This document shows, piece after piece, positions 25,101 through 32,775 of a stretch of 64,000 bases of DNA (its first letter is position 1; each line of letters begins with the position of its first letter). Both the position numbers and the translations under genes were made by a program. The stretch comes from Nocardiopsis sp. FIRDI 009 (GTDB lineage Bacteria; Actinomycetota; Actinomycetes; Streptosporangiales; Streptosporangiaceae), in NCBI RefSeq assembly GCF_003386285.1, contig NZ_QPNC01000002.1:46477-110476 (forward strand), given 5' to 3'. The notes below the pieces were generated by a model. It saw nothing but the letters and a program-made list of their open reading frames with translations, was not told the DNA's origin and searched no databases.

Positions 25101-25613
25101 GGTGATGTGGTCCATGGGCCCGTCGTACTCGCCGACGACGCGGGCGGCCAACTGCCAGGACTGGCCCTCACTGAGCAGTCGGGCGGTGGGCTCGACCGCC
25201 TCGCGCAGGGCGTGGTCGGCGACGATCCGCCCGGCGTAGGCGTTGTAGGTGGACACGGTCGGCTCCCCGTCGAGCACCTCGGGGGGCAGCTGCTCGGTGG
25301 CGCGCAGCTGGTCGAGCCGGGTGCGGACGCGCTCGGCCAGCTCGGCGGTGGCCTTGCGGGTGAAGGTCAGGCCGAGCACCTGTTCGGGGCGCACGTGCCC
25401 GTTGGCGACCAGCCACACCACGCGGGAGGCCATGGTCTCGCTCTTGCCCGACCCGGCGCCCGCGATGACCACGCCCGGCTCCAGGGGCGCGGAGACGACC
25501 TCGGACTGCTCGGCGGTGGGCTCGGGCTGGCCGAGCAGGCGGGCCAGCTCGGCGGGGGTCAGGCGGGGGAACGGCGGCCGCGCGTCGGCCGGGTCGGTCA
25601 GGGGTTCGGGCAT
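22179..25613 (-). CDS. adnB: AdnB: helicase-nuclease subunit for double-strand break resection
   Basis: 1,144 residues from ATG 25613. N-terminal UvrD-type motor: Walker A IAGAGSGKSETMA, DEYQDTSHAQ, VGDPCQSIYGWRG, and later LMTVHGSKGLQWPVVI and LAYVAVTRA. The C-terminal RecB-like nuclease has GRMDAVFHDPETGRYDVVDW followed by KTG, giving the D...D-x-K catalytic triad. An acidic, low-complexity linker (about residues 840-890) joins the halves. AdnAB is the actinobacterial counterpart of RecBCD/AddAB and resects DNA ends. adnA lies 66 bp upstream, the same order as in mycobacteria. Confidence 0.95.
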   Translation of the reverse strand: MPEPLTDPADARPPFPRLTPAELARLLGQPEPTAEQSEVVSAPLEPGVVIAGAGSGKSETMASRVVWLVANGHVRPEQVLGLTFTRKATAELAERVRTRLDQLRATEQLPPEVLDGEPTVSTYNAYAGRIVADHALREAVEPTARLLSEGQSWQLAARVVGEYDGPMDHITVGADTVTQRVLHLSGEIADHLTTTDRVRGIGRWIQAEVDAMTRKPTKETRDLVAAQRRREQLLPLVERYDHAKHVREAMDFGDQMALAARIAQNHPEVGLIERGRFRVVLLDEYQDTSHAQLVLLRSLFGEGHPVTAVGDPCQSIYGWRGAIAANLTRFPTDFPAAPGRPAPVRRLSTSFRNGERVLGVAERISEPLRAEAAEVPVLHPGPARRGRGTALAALFPTETAEAAWIAEQVHSLVHARPGEPGDAHTAPDFLPWPAGESGGGADGGISPGDIAVLCRRRSQFPPLREALEARGVPVEVVGLGGLMLVPEVRDIIATLRVVHDASAGNELARLLTGPRWRLGPRDLAALGARAAELARHTRRDLTAPDPGEEPEDDILRRTVLDLTAESGSLVDAVDDPGPAENYSEAAYERLGRLAEELRSLRKQIGQPLPDLVTEVERMLGLDIEVGARTGRDPLSARADLDAFVDHAVRFVGNSEDPTLGSFLSYLNAAEENESGLAPGERIGASDSVKLMTVHGSKGLQWPVVIVPGLCAGRRAPLFPARARDSLAWVKADHLLPYPLRGDRASLPVLAGVTKEDIADFKAAEEERHLMEERRLAYVAVTRASFALLCTGHWWGRTGSSPRGPSVFLEEVREACEAGAGSVVAWAPPPDPEETNPHDAEENSAVWPPVHAEDAAEDAAEGVPGPDGDAAGRRSADTRRAEILAGAALVERARERLRAGTAPAEPAPAGLRRRLQGWERDTELLLAHRRAAAAGAGDGPIEVELPAHLSVSSMVWLARDPSALARQIRRPLPRPPAPHTRRGTAFHTWLEQRFGRDATLLDELPGAADETADQDEDLAELRSRFERSEWGSRVPIEVETPFETVIGDRLIRGRMDAVFHDPETGRYDVVDWKTGHPPTTEAERRAVGVQLAAYRLAWAELAGVDLDEVRAAFHYVRAEETVRPADLLDAEGLAALIASVPEPGR

Positions 25614-25679
25614 GGTGGGCTCTCGGGGTGGTGGGGGAGGTTCGGTTACGGCGTTCCTCAGCGTGGCGGGGGCGCGGGC

Positions 25680-28600
25680 TCAGACATGCCGGCCTTCGTC
25701 CTGCACGGGGCAGCAGGCGCGCACGGCGCACGCGTTGCAGCCCTTGTTGCGGGTGGCGGTGAAGCGGGAGCCGCCCATCCCGGCGGCGACCTCGCGGACC
25801 AGGGCCGTGGCCCAGCCGGGGTCGGGGTCCTCGCCGAGCGGGGGCTGGGGCTGCTCGCGCGCCTTGCGGGCGAGGGCGGCGCCACCGACCTGGACGAGGG
25901 CGGCGCCACCGGGCTCGGTGAGGCCGAGCCTGGCGAAGGCCCCCCTGAGCACGGCCATCTGGTAGACGCCGAGCTGGGGGTGGCGGGCCAGGTCGTCGGC
26001 CTTGGCGGTGCCGGTCTTGATGTCGACGACGAACGCGCGCCCCTGGGCGTCGCGTTCGAGGCGGTCGACGCGGCCGGTGATCTCGATGCCGTCGACGTCG
26101 ACGCGGAAGCCCTCCTCGGTGACGACCAGCTCGCGGTCGTTGGCGGCGTCCCAGTCCAGGAGCCTGCCGACCATCTCGTCGGCGCGCTCGCGCTGCTTGT
26201 CCGCCTGCCAGGGTCCGCCGAAGTCCAGGTCGGACCAGATCTCGTCCATGCGCTTGTGGATCTCGTCCGGGGAGCTGCCCCGGGCGACCAGGACGGCGAC
26301 GGCGTGCACGACCGTGCCCAGGGCGGAGGCGGAGTCGCCGGAGGAGGCCCCGGCGGCGCGTTCGAGCAGCCACCGCAGCTGGCAGTTGGTGAAGCTCTCC
26401 ACCTGGGAGGGGGAGACGCGGATGGTGTCCCCCTCCCCCGCCAGCGGCCGGTCGTCGGTGAAGGGGGTGAGCGCGTACCACTCGGACGGGTCGGCTCCGC
26501 GCACCCCCTCCTCGGCCAGCCGGGCCAGGTGGACGGCGGCGGCCTCACGCAGCGGGTCGGGCGCGGAGGGATCGGTGACCACCGACCTCAGGTCGGCGAC
26601 GAGCGCGGGCAGGGAGAGCCAGCGGCGGCCGGTGCTGACCGGCTCGGGATCGCCCACGCCCAGCTCCGTGAGGAAGCGCGAGGGGCGCTCGTCGGTCTCC
26701 TCCCCGCCCACGGCAGTGACGACCAGCGTGTGCCGGGCGCGGGTGAGCGCGACGTAGAACAGGCGGCGCTCCTCGTCCAGGAGTTTGGAGGCGAGGGCGG
26801 CGCCGGAGGTGTCGGCGGAGTGGGCGTCGGCGTCGACGAGCCCCTCCACGCCCAGGAACGATCCGCGCAGCCGCAGGTCGGGCCAGTCGCCCTCCTGTAC
26901 CCCGGCCACCACGACCAGCCCCCACTCCAGGCCCTTGGAGCGGTGGGCGGTGAGGATGCGTACCGCCTCGCCCTCGGGCGCGCGCTCGGCGAGGCTGTCG
27001 CCGGGGATCTCCTGGGCGGCGAGGTCCTCCAGGAAACCGGCGGGGGTGCCGGGGGGCAGGCGGTCGCAGTAGCGGGCGGCGCTCTCGAAGAGGGCGACGA
27101 CGGCGTCCAGGTCGCGGTCGGCGGAGGCTCCCCGACGGCCGCCCGCCTGGCTGGCGCGCAGGAGGCGGTCGGCGAGGCCGCTGTCGCGCCACAGCCGCCA
27201 CAGGACCTGTTCGGCGTCGGCGCCCTGGGCGGCCAGGGTCCGGACGGTGGCCAGGGCCTCGGCGATGCGCAGGGCGGGCGCGGCGACCTGCGGGTCGACG
27301 AGGGCGAGGTCGCGGGAGTCGCGCAGCGCGTCCACGAGCAGGCGCGACGCGGGCCGGTAGCCGTCGGGGCGGGCGGCCTCGGCGTCCTCCTCGGCGGTTC
27401 CGTCGGCGCCCTCGGCCCGCGCGGCGGCGACCCGGTCCAGGTCCAGGCGGCGCAGGGCCCGCAGGAGCCGCCGCAGCCGGACGGTGTCGGCCTCCCCGAA
27501 CGGGCCGGTGATCAGGTCGCGGGCGGCCTCGTCGTCGAGTTCGCCGGGGTTGAGGCCGTAGCGGATGAGCGCGAGCAGGGGGCGCACGATCGGCTCGGCG
27601 GCCACCGGGAGGTCGTCGGCCCCCACGACCACGGGGACCGACGCGGCGGCCAGGGCACGGCGCAGGGCCGGCAGTTGGCGGGTGGAGGAGCGCACGAGGA
27701 CGGCCATGTCCGACCACGGGACGCCGTCGATCAGGTGCGCCCGGCGCAGGGTGTCGGCGATGACCGCGGCCTCCTGGGCGACGCTGTCCGCCAGGAGGAC
27801 CTGGACCCGCCCGTCCGGGACGTTCTCGCCGGGGGTCAGGTCGCGGTGCTCGTTGACGTGTCCGCCCGCCGACGCGACGGCGGGCAGGCGCCGGGTCACC
27901 CCCCGGGAGGCGGCCAGCAGCGCGGACCCGCTCCGGCGGCAGGTACGCAGCGCGACGACGGGGGCCTCGGAGCGGTCGGCGGTCCGGAAGCGGCGGGGAA
28001 ACTCCAGGATGTTGTCGACCTCGGCGCCGCGGAAGGCGTAGATGGACTGGTCGGGGTCGCCGACGGCGACGAGGTCGCGGCCGTCCCCGGCCAGGGCGCG
28101 CAGCAGCTCCTCCTGGGCGGGGTCGGTGTCCTGGTACTCGTCGACGAACACGACCTCGCGGGCGGCGCGCTCGCGCTCCTGCACCTCGGGGTCGGAGAGC
28201 ATGTTGGCGGCGACGCGGACGAGTTCGGCGTAGTTGAGCGTGGGCACGGGGGCGATGTCGAACCGGCCGGTGTAGCGGTCGAGGAACCCGGCCGCGGCCA
28301 CCCAGTCGTCCCTGCCGCGCTCACGGCCGAGCCGGTCGAGCTCGGCCGGCCCCAGACCGCGCTCCTGGGCGCGCATGAGGAAGTCGCGCAGCTCCTCGGC
28401 GAAACCGCGCGTCCGCAGGGCGGGACGGAGCCGCTCGGGCCAGTGCTCGGCGCCGTCGAGGGCCTCGCCGGCGAGGAGTTCGCGCACCTCCATGAGCTGT
28501 TCCGGCCCGGAGAGCAGGCGTGGCGGCAGGTCGCCCATGCGCTGGAACTCACGGCGGATGAGGGAGTAGGCGTAGCTGTGGAAGGTGAGCGCGAGGGGCT

Positions 28601-28934
28601 CGCGGGTGGTGCGGCGCAGCCGGGCGGTGATCCGTTCCCGCAGTTCCTGGGCGGCCTTGCGGCTGAACGTGAGCACGAGCACGCGCGAGGGGTCCACCCC
28701 CCGGTTGTCGATGCGGTCCACGACGGCCTCGACGATGGTGGTGGTCTTCCCGGTTCCGGGCCCGGCCAGCACCAGGAGGGGGCCGCCCGCGTGCTCGACC
28801 ACACGCCGCTGGTTGTCGTCCAGCACCGGCGGCGGCTGCGCCCGGTTGGCGCGCCGCACGAGTCGGTATCGGGCATGGTCCACGACCAACAGTTCACCAG
28901 AGGTCGGGGACCTTCTCATCCAGAACGGACACAT
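25680..28934 (-). CDS. adnA: AdnA: helicase-nuclease subunit
   Basis: About 1,084 residues from ATG 28934 (GGAG 7 nt upstream); GTG 28883 is a shorter alternative. Motifs: Walker A LAGPGTGKTTTIVEAV, FVDEYQDTDPAQ, VGDPDQSIYAFRG, ILTAHRSKGLEWGLVVV, FYVALTRARHTL. The C-terminal nuclease has GRVDRLERDAQGRAFVVDIK (D...D-x-K). One Cys of FTNCQLRW plus three in CNACAVRACCPV suggest a four-Cys iron-sulfur or structural cluster like that of AddB-type nucleases. It forms a heterodimer with AdnB for end resection. Upstream is an alkyltransferase-like gene 43 bp away on the same strand. Confidence 0.93.
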   Translation of the reverse strand: MCPFWMRRSPTSGELLVVDHARYRLVRRANRAQPPPVLDDNQRRVVEHAGGPLLVLAGPGTGKTTTIVEAVVDRIDNRGVDPSRVLVLTFSRKAAQELRERITARLRRTTREPLALTFHSYAYSLIRREFQRMGDLPPRLLSGPEQLMEVRELLAGEALDGAEHWPERLRPALRTRGFAEELRDFLMRAQERGLGPAELDRLGRERGRDDWVAAAGFLDRYTGRFDIAPVPTLNYAELVRVAANMLSDPEVQERERAAREVVFVDEYQDTDPAQEELLRALAGDGRDLVAVGDPDQSIYAFRGAEVDNILEFPRRFRTADRSEAPVVALRTCRRSGSALLAASRGVTRRLPAVASAGGHVNEHRDLTPGENVPDGRVQVLLADSVAQEAAVIADTLRRAHLIDGVPWSDMAVLVRSSTRQLPALRRALAAASVPVVVGADDLPVAAEPIVRPLLALIRYGLNPGELDDEAARDLITGPFGEADTVRLRRLLRALRRLDLDRVAAARAEGADGTAEEDAEAARPDGYRPASRLLVDALRDSRDLALVDPQVAAPALRIAEALATVRTLAAQGADAEQVLWRLWRDSGLADRLLRASQAGGRRGASADRDLDAVVALFESAARYCDRLPPGTPAGFLEDLAAQEIPGDSLAERAPEGEAVRILTAHRSKGLEWGLVVVAGVQEGDWPDLRLRGSFLGVEGLVDADAHSADTSGAALASKLLDEERRLFYVALTRARHTLVVTAVGGEETDERPSRFLTELGVGDPEPVSTGRRWLSLPALVADLRSVVTDPSAPDPLREAAAVHLARLAEEGVRGADPSEWYALTPFTDDRPLAGEGDTIRVSPSQVESFTNCQLRWLLERAAGASSGDSASALGTVVHAVAVLVARGSSPDEIHKRMDEIWSDLDFGGPWQADKQRERADEMVGRLLDWDAANDRELVVTEEGFRVDVDGIEITGRVDRLERDAQGRAFVVDIKTGTAKADDLARHPQLGVYQMAVLRGAFARLGLTEPGGAALVQVGGAALARKAREQPQPPLGEDPDPGWATALVREVAAGMGGSRFTATRNKGCNACAVRACCPVQDEGRHV

Positions 28935-28976
28935 CCGTCCGCTCCGCACGGGGCGGCCCCGCCGGTCCGGGAGGGC

Positions 28977-29306
28977 TCAGCTCCGCCCGTCCCACCGGGC
29001 CCGACGCATGTCCACGCGGTCGGCGCCGGGGCGCATGGGGGTGGCCTCCGCCGCGTAGTGGGACAGCGCACGTACCTCGTGCCCCGAGGGCGGACGGCCG
29101 TCCGAACGCACGACGCGCCACCAGGGGACGGCGCCGCCCCAGGTGGACATGACGGAGCCGACCTGGCGAGGGCCGCCCCGACCGACGTACTCGGCGATGT
29201 CGCCGTAGGACATCACCATGCCGGGCGGGATGGACTCGGCCACGGAGAGGACCTCTTCGGCGTAGTCGTCCGGGCCCGTGTGGGGGTCGTCGAAGTCGTC
29301 CAGCAC
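28977..29306 (-). CDS. Alkyltransferase-like protein (ATL, MGMT fold without acceptor Cys)
   Basis: 109 residues from GTG 29306. It resembles the C-terminal domain of O6-methylguanine methyltransferases: GMVMSYGDIAEYVGRGGPRQ then VGSVMSTWGG, followed by VPWWRVVRSDGRPP. The usual PCHR acceptor motif reads PWWR, so it cannot accept an alkyl group. ATL proteins bind O6-alkylguanine and flag it for nucleotide excision repair. Placement just before adnA and adnB suggests a small repair operon, which is inference from spacing. Confidence 0.9.
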   Translation of the reverse strand: MLDDFDDPHTGPDDYAEEVLSVAESIPPGMVMSYGDIAEYVGRGGPRQVGSVMSTWGGAVPWWRVVRSDGRPPSGHEVRALSHYAAEATPMRPGADRVDMRRARWDGRS

Positions 29307-29398
29307 ACCGGAGAGCCTACTACCGCGGGCAGGCCGCGTCCCCGGTCGGCGGAGGGCCCCGCGCGACGGCACGGGGCCCTCGGGCGCCTCCGCCGCGC

Positions 29399-29812
29399 CT
29401 ACATCCGTCCGGGCGGTCTCCCGCCGAGCTCGTTGCGGTGGACGGTCCAGGCGAGTTCCGGGTCGTCCCTGCGGGTCTGGGCGGCCTTCATCAGCCCGTA
29501 GACGCCCAGCAGCGCGATGGCCGCGCCGATCAGCCACGCGCTCCACGACGCGGCGGTCTCGTGGGTGAAGTCCAGGATCCACGGCAGGGCGATGGTCAGC
29601 AGGCCGATGGCCATCATGGCGATCTCCCCGGACACCGCCCCCGGCCGGGTCAGGGAGAGGACCGCCGCCACGATCACGACCAGGCCGAGCACGAACATCA
29701 GCCCGCCGCCCCAGCCGTACATCCCGTGCCACATCCAGCTCACTCCGAGGGCCAGACCGGCGGCGACGGCCACCCAGTCCGCCCAGCGTGCCTTCTCTCG
29801 CATCACGCGCAT
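29399..29812 (-). CDS. SPW-repeat membrane protein
   Basis: 137 residues from ATG 29812, with GGGAGGTG upstream; GTG 29815 is possible. Two SPW-like repeats, each opening with W-x-x-W segments: ADWVAVAAGLALGVSWMWHG and PWILDFTHETAASWSAWLIG. Four hydrophobic helices (about 13-30, 36-56, 64-80 and 90-108) and a charged C-terminal tail indicate an inner-membrane protein. The function of SPW proteins is unknown. Confidence 0.88.
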   Translation of the reverse strand: MRVMREKARWADWVAVAAGLALGVSWMWHGMYGWGGGLMFVLGLVVIVAAVLSLTRPGAVSGEIAMMAIGLLTIALPWILDFTHETAASWSAWLIGAAIALLGVYGLMKAAQTRRDDPELAWTVHRNELGGRPPGRM

Positions 29813-29979
29813 CACGCCACCTCCCAGCGGCGGACCGCTCCGACGGTGTGGGCGGTCCCTGGGGGACTTGTACCCACTCGCGGGCGGTGATGCCGCGGGT
29901 CACCGGGGGCTGTGGACGACGGCGACGGGGGACGGAGCGGGCCGTTCCGCTCCGTCCCCCGTCGTCCGGGCCAGGCCGG

Positions 29980-31140
29980 TCAGTACACGGGCAGGCTCGG
30001 GTCGACCTGGTTGATCCAGGCCAGCACCCCGCCGCCGACGTGCACGGCGTCGTTGAACCCGGCGGCCTTGACCGCGGCCAGCGCCTCGGCCGAACGCGCG
30101 CCCGACTTGCAGTGCAGGACGATCCGCTTGTCCTGCGGCAGCCGCTCGAACGCCTTGCCGTTGAGGAACTCGCCCTTGGGGATGAGGACCGCGCCCGGGA
30201 TGTTGACGATCTCGTACTCGTTCTGCTCGCGGACGTCGACCAGGAAGATGTCCTCGTCCTTGTCCAGGAGGTCCTTGAGCTCGGCCGCGGTGATCGTGGA
30301 ACCGGCGGCGGCCTCGGTGGCCTCCTCGGACACCGCGCCGCAGAACGCCTCGTAGTCGATGAGCTCGGTGACCGGCTCGGTGTCGGGGTCCTTGCGGACC
30401 TTGACCTCGCGCCAGGTCATCTCCAGGGCGTCGAAGATGAGCAGCCGGCCGACGAGCGGCTCACCGATGCCGGTGATGAGCTTGATGGCCTCGTTCACCA
30501 TGACGGACCCGATGGACGCGCACAGCACGCCCAGCACGCCGCCCTCGGCGCAGGAGGGGACCATCCCGGGCGGCGGCGGCTCGGGGTACAGGTCGCGGTA
30601 CTGCGGCCCGTACTCGTTCCAGAACACGCTGACCTGGCCGTCGAACCGGTAGATCGAACCCCACACGTACGGCTTGTTCAGCAGCACGCAGGCGTCGTTG
30701 ACCAGGTAGCGGGTGGCGAAGTTGTCGGTGCCGTCCAGGATCAGGTCGTAGCCGGCGAAGATGTCCAGCGCGTTGTCCGACTCCAGGCGCTCCTGGTGCA
30801 GGACGACCTCGACGTTGGGGTTCACCTCCTTGATGCTGTCCCGCGCGGACTCGGCCTTGGGCCGGTCGACGTCGCTCTGGCCGTGGATGATCTGGCGCTG
30901 GAGATTGGACTCGTCCACGACGTCGAAGTCGATGATGCCGAGCGTGCCCACACCCGCGGCGGCGAGGTAGAGCAGTGCCGGGGAACCCAGACCGCCGGCG
31001 CCGACGACCAGGACCTTCGCGTTCTTCAGGCGCTTCTGCCCGTCCATACCCACGTCGGGGATGATCAGGTGGCGCGAGTAACGGCGCACCTCGTCCACGG
31101 TCAGCTCGTCAGCTGGCTCCACCAGCGGCGGCAGCGACAC
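29980..31140 (-). CDS. moeZ: MoeZ: adenylyltransferase/sulfurtransferase for ThiS/MoaD-type carriers
   Basis: 386 residues from GTG 31140, with GAGGAG 6 nt upstream. The N-terminal ThiF/MoeB domain has VLVVGAGGLGSPALLYLAAA, IIDFDVVDESNLQRQIIH and DGTDNFATRYLVND. The C-terminal rhodanese domain (about residues 280-385) ends with the active-site loop LHCKSGARSAEAL. The enzyme adenylates the C-terminus of a small sulfur carrier and transfers sulfane sulfur to it for molybdopterin, thiamine or cysteine synthesis. MoaE at 4391 is a possible downstream user. No carrier gene lies adjacent. Confidence 0.96.
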   Translation of the reverse strand: MSLPPLVEPADELTVDEVRRYSRHLIIPDVGMDGQKRLKNAKVLVVGAGGLGSPALLYLAAAGVGTLGIIDFDVVDESNLQRQIIHGQSDVDRPKAESARDSIKEVNPNVEVVLHQERLESDNALDIFAGYDLILDGTDNFATRYLVNDACVLLNKPYVWGSIYRFDGQVSVFWNEYGPQYRDLYPEPPPPGMVPSCAEGGVLGVLCASIGSVMVNEAIKLITGIGEPLVGRLLIFDALEMTWREVKVRKDPDTEPVTELIDYEAFCGAVSEEATEAAAGSTITAAELKDLLDKDEDIFLVDVREQNEYEIVNIPGAVLIPKGEFLNGKAFERLPQDKRIVLHCKSGARSAEALAAVKAAGFNDAVHVGGGVLAWINQVDPSLPVY

Positions 31141-31422
31141 GGTGACTCCTCAGGTCTGTTCAGGTGGCTCCGCACCGCCCGGACCGAAGGGCGTCCGGCC
31201 GAGGGGGCGGGGTGCGAAGCGCGCTTGCACTTATACCCAACCTAACGGGTGGGGTTTTGCATTCCCACCCTGGGGAGGCGTGGGACACACCCCCGCCCAC
31301 ATGCCCCAACGTACCCCCGCCGCCCCTCGGCGCCCACGGGTTCCGCCACCCGGTTCCCGCACCGGCGACTTCGGTGCGGGTAGTGTCGTCCGTACGCGCA
31401 GCGACGATGCCGGGAGGCTTCC

Positions 31423-31650
31423 GTGACAGCACAGAACCGGGCCGGAAAGAGACGTCTGGGGATCGACGAGGACCCGTCGGACTCCGTCCCCGAGGCGGAC
31501 GCGGCCGAGCAGAGCGCGCAGACCACCGAGGAGGAGGACGACCAGTGGCTGGACAGGCCGGCCGGTCGGGGTCTGGACCAGGCCAACGAGGCGGACCTGG
31601 TCGAGCAGTTGCGCGAGTTGGGCGCCGATGACGAGGACGAGCACCGGTGA
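31423..31650 (+). CDS. Small acidic protein of unknown function
   Basis: 75 residues from GTG 31423, with GGGAGG 5 nt upstream. The product is very acidic (EADAAEQSAQTTEEEDDQWL) and ends in an amphipathic helix RGLDQANEADLVEQLRELGA; no signal peptide or membrane segment. Divergent from moeZ, it precedes the TetR gene. No family is recognised with confidence. Confidence 0.65.
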   Translation: MTAQNRAGKRRLGIDEDPSDSVPEADAAEQSAQTTEEEDDQWLDRPAGRGLDQANEADLVEQLRELGADDEDEHR

Positions 31651-31715
31651 CCCGGGCCCGCCGCTGACCGCCCCCACCGAACCTACGCCGGAGTAAGATG
31701 AGGGAAAGGCTGTGG

Positions 31716-31736
31716 GGCGCGACACTGTGTCGCGCC
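31716..31736 (+). promoter_or_regulatory. Perfect palindrome, candidate TetR operator
   Basis: Nine-base arms GGCGCGACA and TGTCGCGCC separated by CTG, 70 bp before the tetR-type start. Length and symmetry suit a TetR-family dimer, so autoregulation is plausible. It could also fold as an RNA hairpin in the leader. Confidence 0.6.
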
Positions 31737-31805
31737 GGACAGCACTAGCCACGCAGATGTTCGAGGTGGCGGGCATCTGCCATGCCGATTTCGGAGGGTG
31801 TGGGT

Positions 31806-32450
31806 GTGACAGCTCCTTCAGACGCCCGCGCTCGGGGCACCCGCCTGCCCCGGGTCAGGCGCCGACGCCAACTCCTGGCCGCGGCCCAGGAGGTCTTCGT
31901 CGCCCGCGGGTACCACGCCGCGGCCATGGACGAGATCGCCGACCGCGCCGGAGTCAGCAAGCCCGTCCTGTACCAGCACTTTCCAGGCAAGCTGGAGCTC
32001 TATCTCGCTCTCCTGGAGGAGCACTCCGAGGCGCTGGTCGAGAAGCAGCGCGAGGCGCTGGAGAGCACGGACGACAACCGCCAGCGCGTGATCGCCAGCT
32101 TCCGCGCCTACTTCGACTTCGTCGCGGGCGACGGTGAGGCGTTCCGCCTGGTCTTCGAGTCCGACCTGCGCAACCTGCCGGCCGTGCGCGAGAAGAGCGA
32201 GCGGACCTTCCAGCGCTGCGCCGAGCTGATCGGCGAGGTGATCCGCCAGGACACCAGCATCTCCGACGAGGAGGCCCGCCTGCTGAGCATCGGCCTGGTC
32301 GGTATGGCCGAGACCAGCGCCCGCTACTGGCTCAACAACTACGGTGAGGTGCCCAAGGAGGCCGCCGAACAGCTCGTCGCGCGTCTGGCCTGGCGCGGCA
32401 TCAGCGGCTGGGACCTGCACCGGCAGCCCGAGGAACGGGACGAGCGGTAA
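31806..32450 (+). CDS. TetR-family transcriptional regulator
   Basis: 214 residues from GTG 31806, with GGAGG 8 nt upstream; GTG 31800 and ATG 31782 are in frame. The N-terminal HTH reads RRRQLLAAAQEVFVARGYHA then AAMDEIADRAGVSKPVLYQH, a canonical TetR domain. The ligand-binding half carries FRLVFESDLRNLPAVREKSE and ends in VARLAWRGISGWDLHR. The ligand and regulon are unknown. A symmetric candidate operator lies upstream; an intrinsic terminator follows, so the gene is probably monocistronic. Confidence 0.93.
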   Translation: MTAPSDARARGTRLPRVRRRRQLLAAAQEVFVARGYHAAAMDEIADRAGVSKPVLYQHFPGKLELYLALLEEHSEALVEKQREALESTDDNRQRVIASFRAYFDFVAGDGEAFRLVFESDLRNLPAVREKSERTFQRCAELIGEVIRQDTSISDEEARLLSIGLVGMAETSARYWLNNYGEVPKEAAEQLVARLAWRGISGWDLHRQPEERDER

Positions 32451-32507
32451 CCCCGCCCGGCCGACGGCTCCGGCCGCGGCCCCTCCTCCGGAATCCGGAC
32501 CACCGGG

Positions 32508-32542
32508 CCCCCGGGAGCGCCGAGCGCGCCCCGGGGGTCTTT
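32508..32542 (+). terminator. Intrinsic terminator after the TetR gene
   Basis: CCCCCGGG and CCCGGGGG form the base of the stem, with inner GCGC/GCGC; TCTTTTC follows directly. This is the classic form with a T-tract. Confidence 0.85.
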
Positions 32543-32656
32543 TCGCGTCCGCGGACGAAAGGGAACGTTGTCCGAACGACACTCCGGGGATTATTCCATA
32601 TTTCTGAAAAGGAATATCCAAGAAAGGGCAACCATCCCCTGACAAGGCGGGCAAAA

Positions 32657-32681
32657 GGTTCAATCCCCGAAGGTCGGGTAT
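32657..32681 (+). promoter_or_regulatory. Sigma-B-like stress promoter
   Basis: GGTT, 15 nt, then GGGTAT matches the streptomycete sigma-B family consensus (GNNT, 14-16 nt, GGGTAY). It lies about 95 bp before the start of a mechanosensitive-channel-like gene, which suits osmotic-stress control. Confidence 0.55.
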
Positions 32682-32775
32682 CGCGGAAATGAGAAGTACG
32701 GCACTTTTGTTCGCCGTACCCGTCCGGGCTAGATCCGTGCCCCGGCGGACAACGCGATTCGGGGGTGAAGACGTT

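Larger units (their letters stand above)
32451..32775. other. Gene-free stretch between tetR and the channel gene, 325 bp
   Basis: It carries the tetR terminator, an A/T-rich pocket with an imperfect inverted repeat (GGATTATTCC...GGAATATCC, about 32588-32619) and a sigma-B-like promoter. The transcript of the channel gene would have an untranslated leader of about 85-90 nt. No ORF is convincing. Confidence 0.6.

Noticed and set aside
22275..29501. A 2,408-codon open frame on the plus strand across adnB, adnA and the alkyltransferase-like gene
   Set aside because: It is antisense to three genes with complete family motifs; high GC at third codon positions keeps the complementary frame open. 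The translation is Gly/Val/Gln repeat-like with no domain.
32451..32775. ydaO-type (cyclic di-AMP) riboswitch before the channel gene
   Set aside because: The conserved GAATC and paired G-rich blocks of that riboswitch are missing; the sigma-B-like promoter explains the region better.
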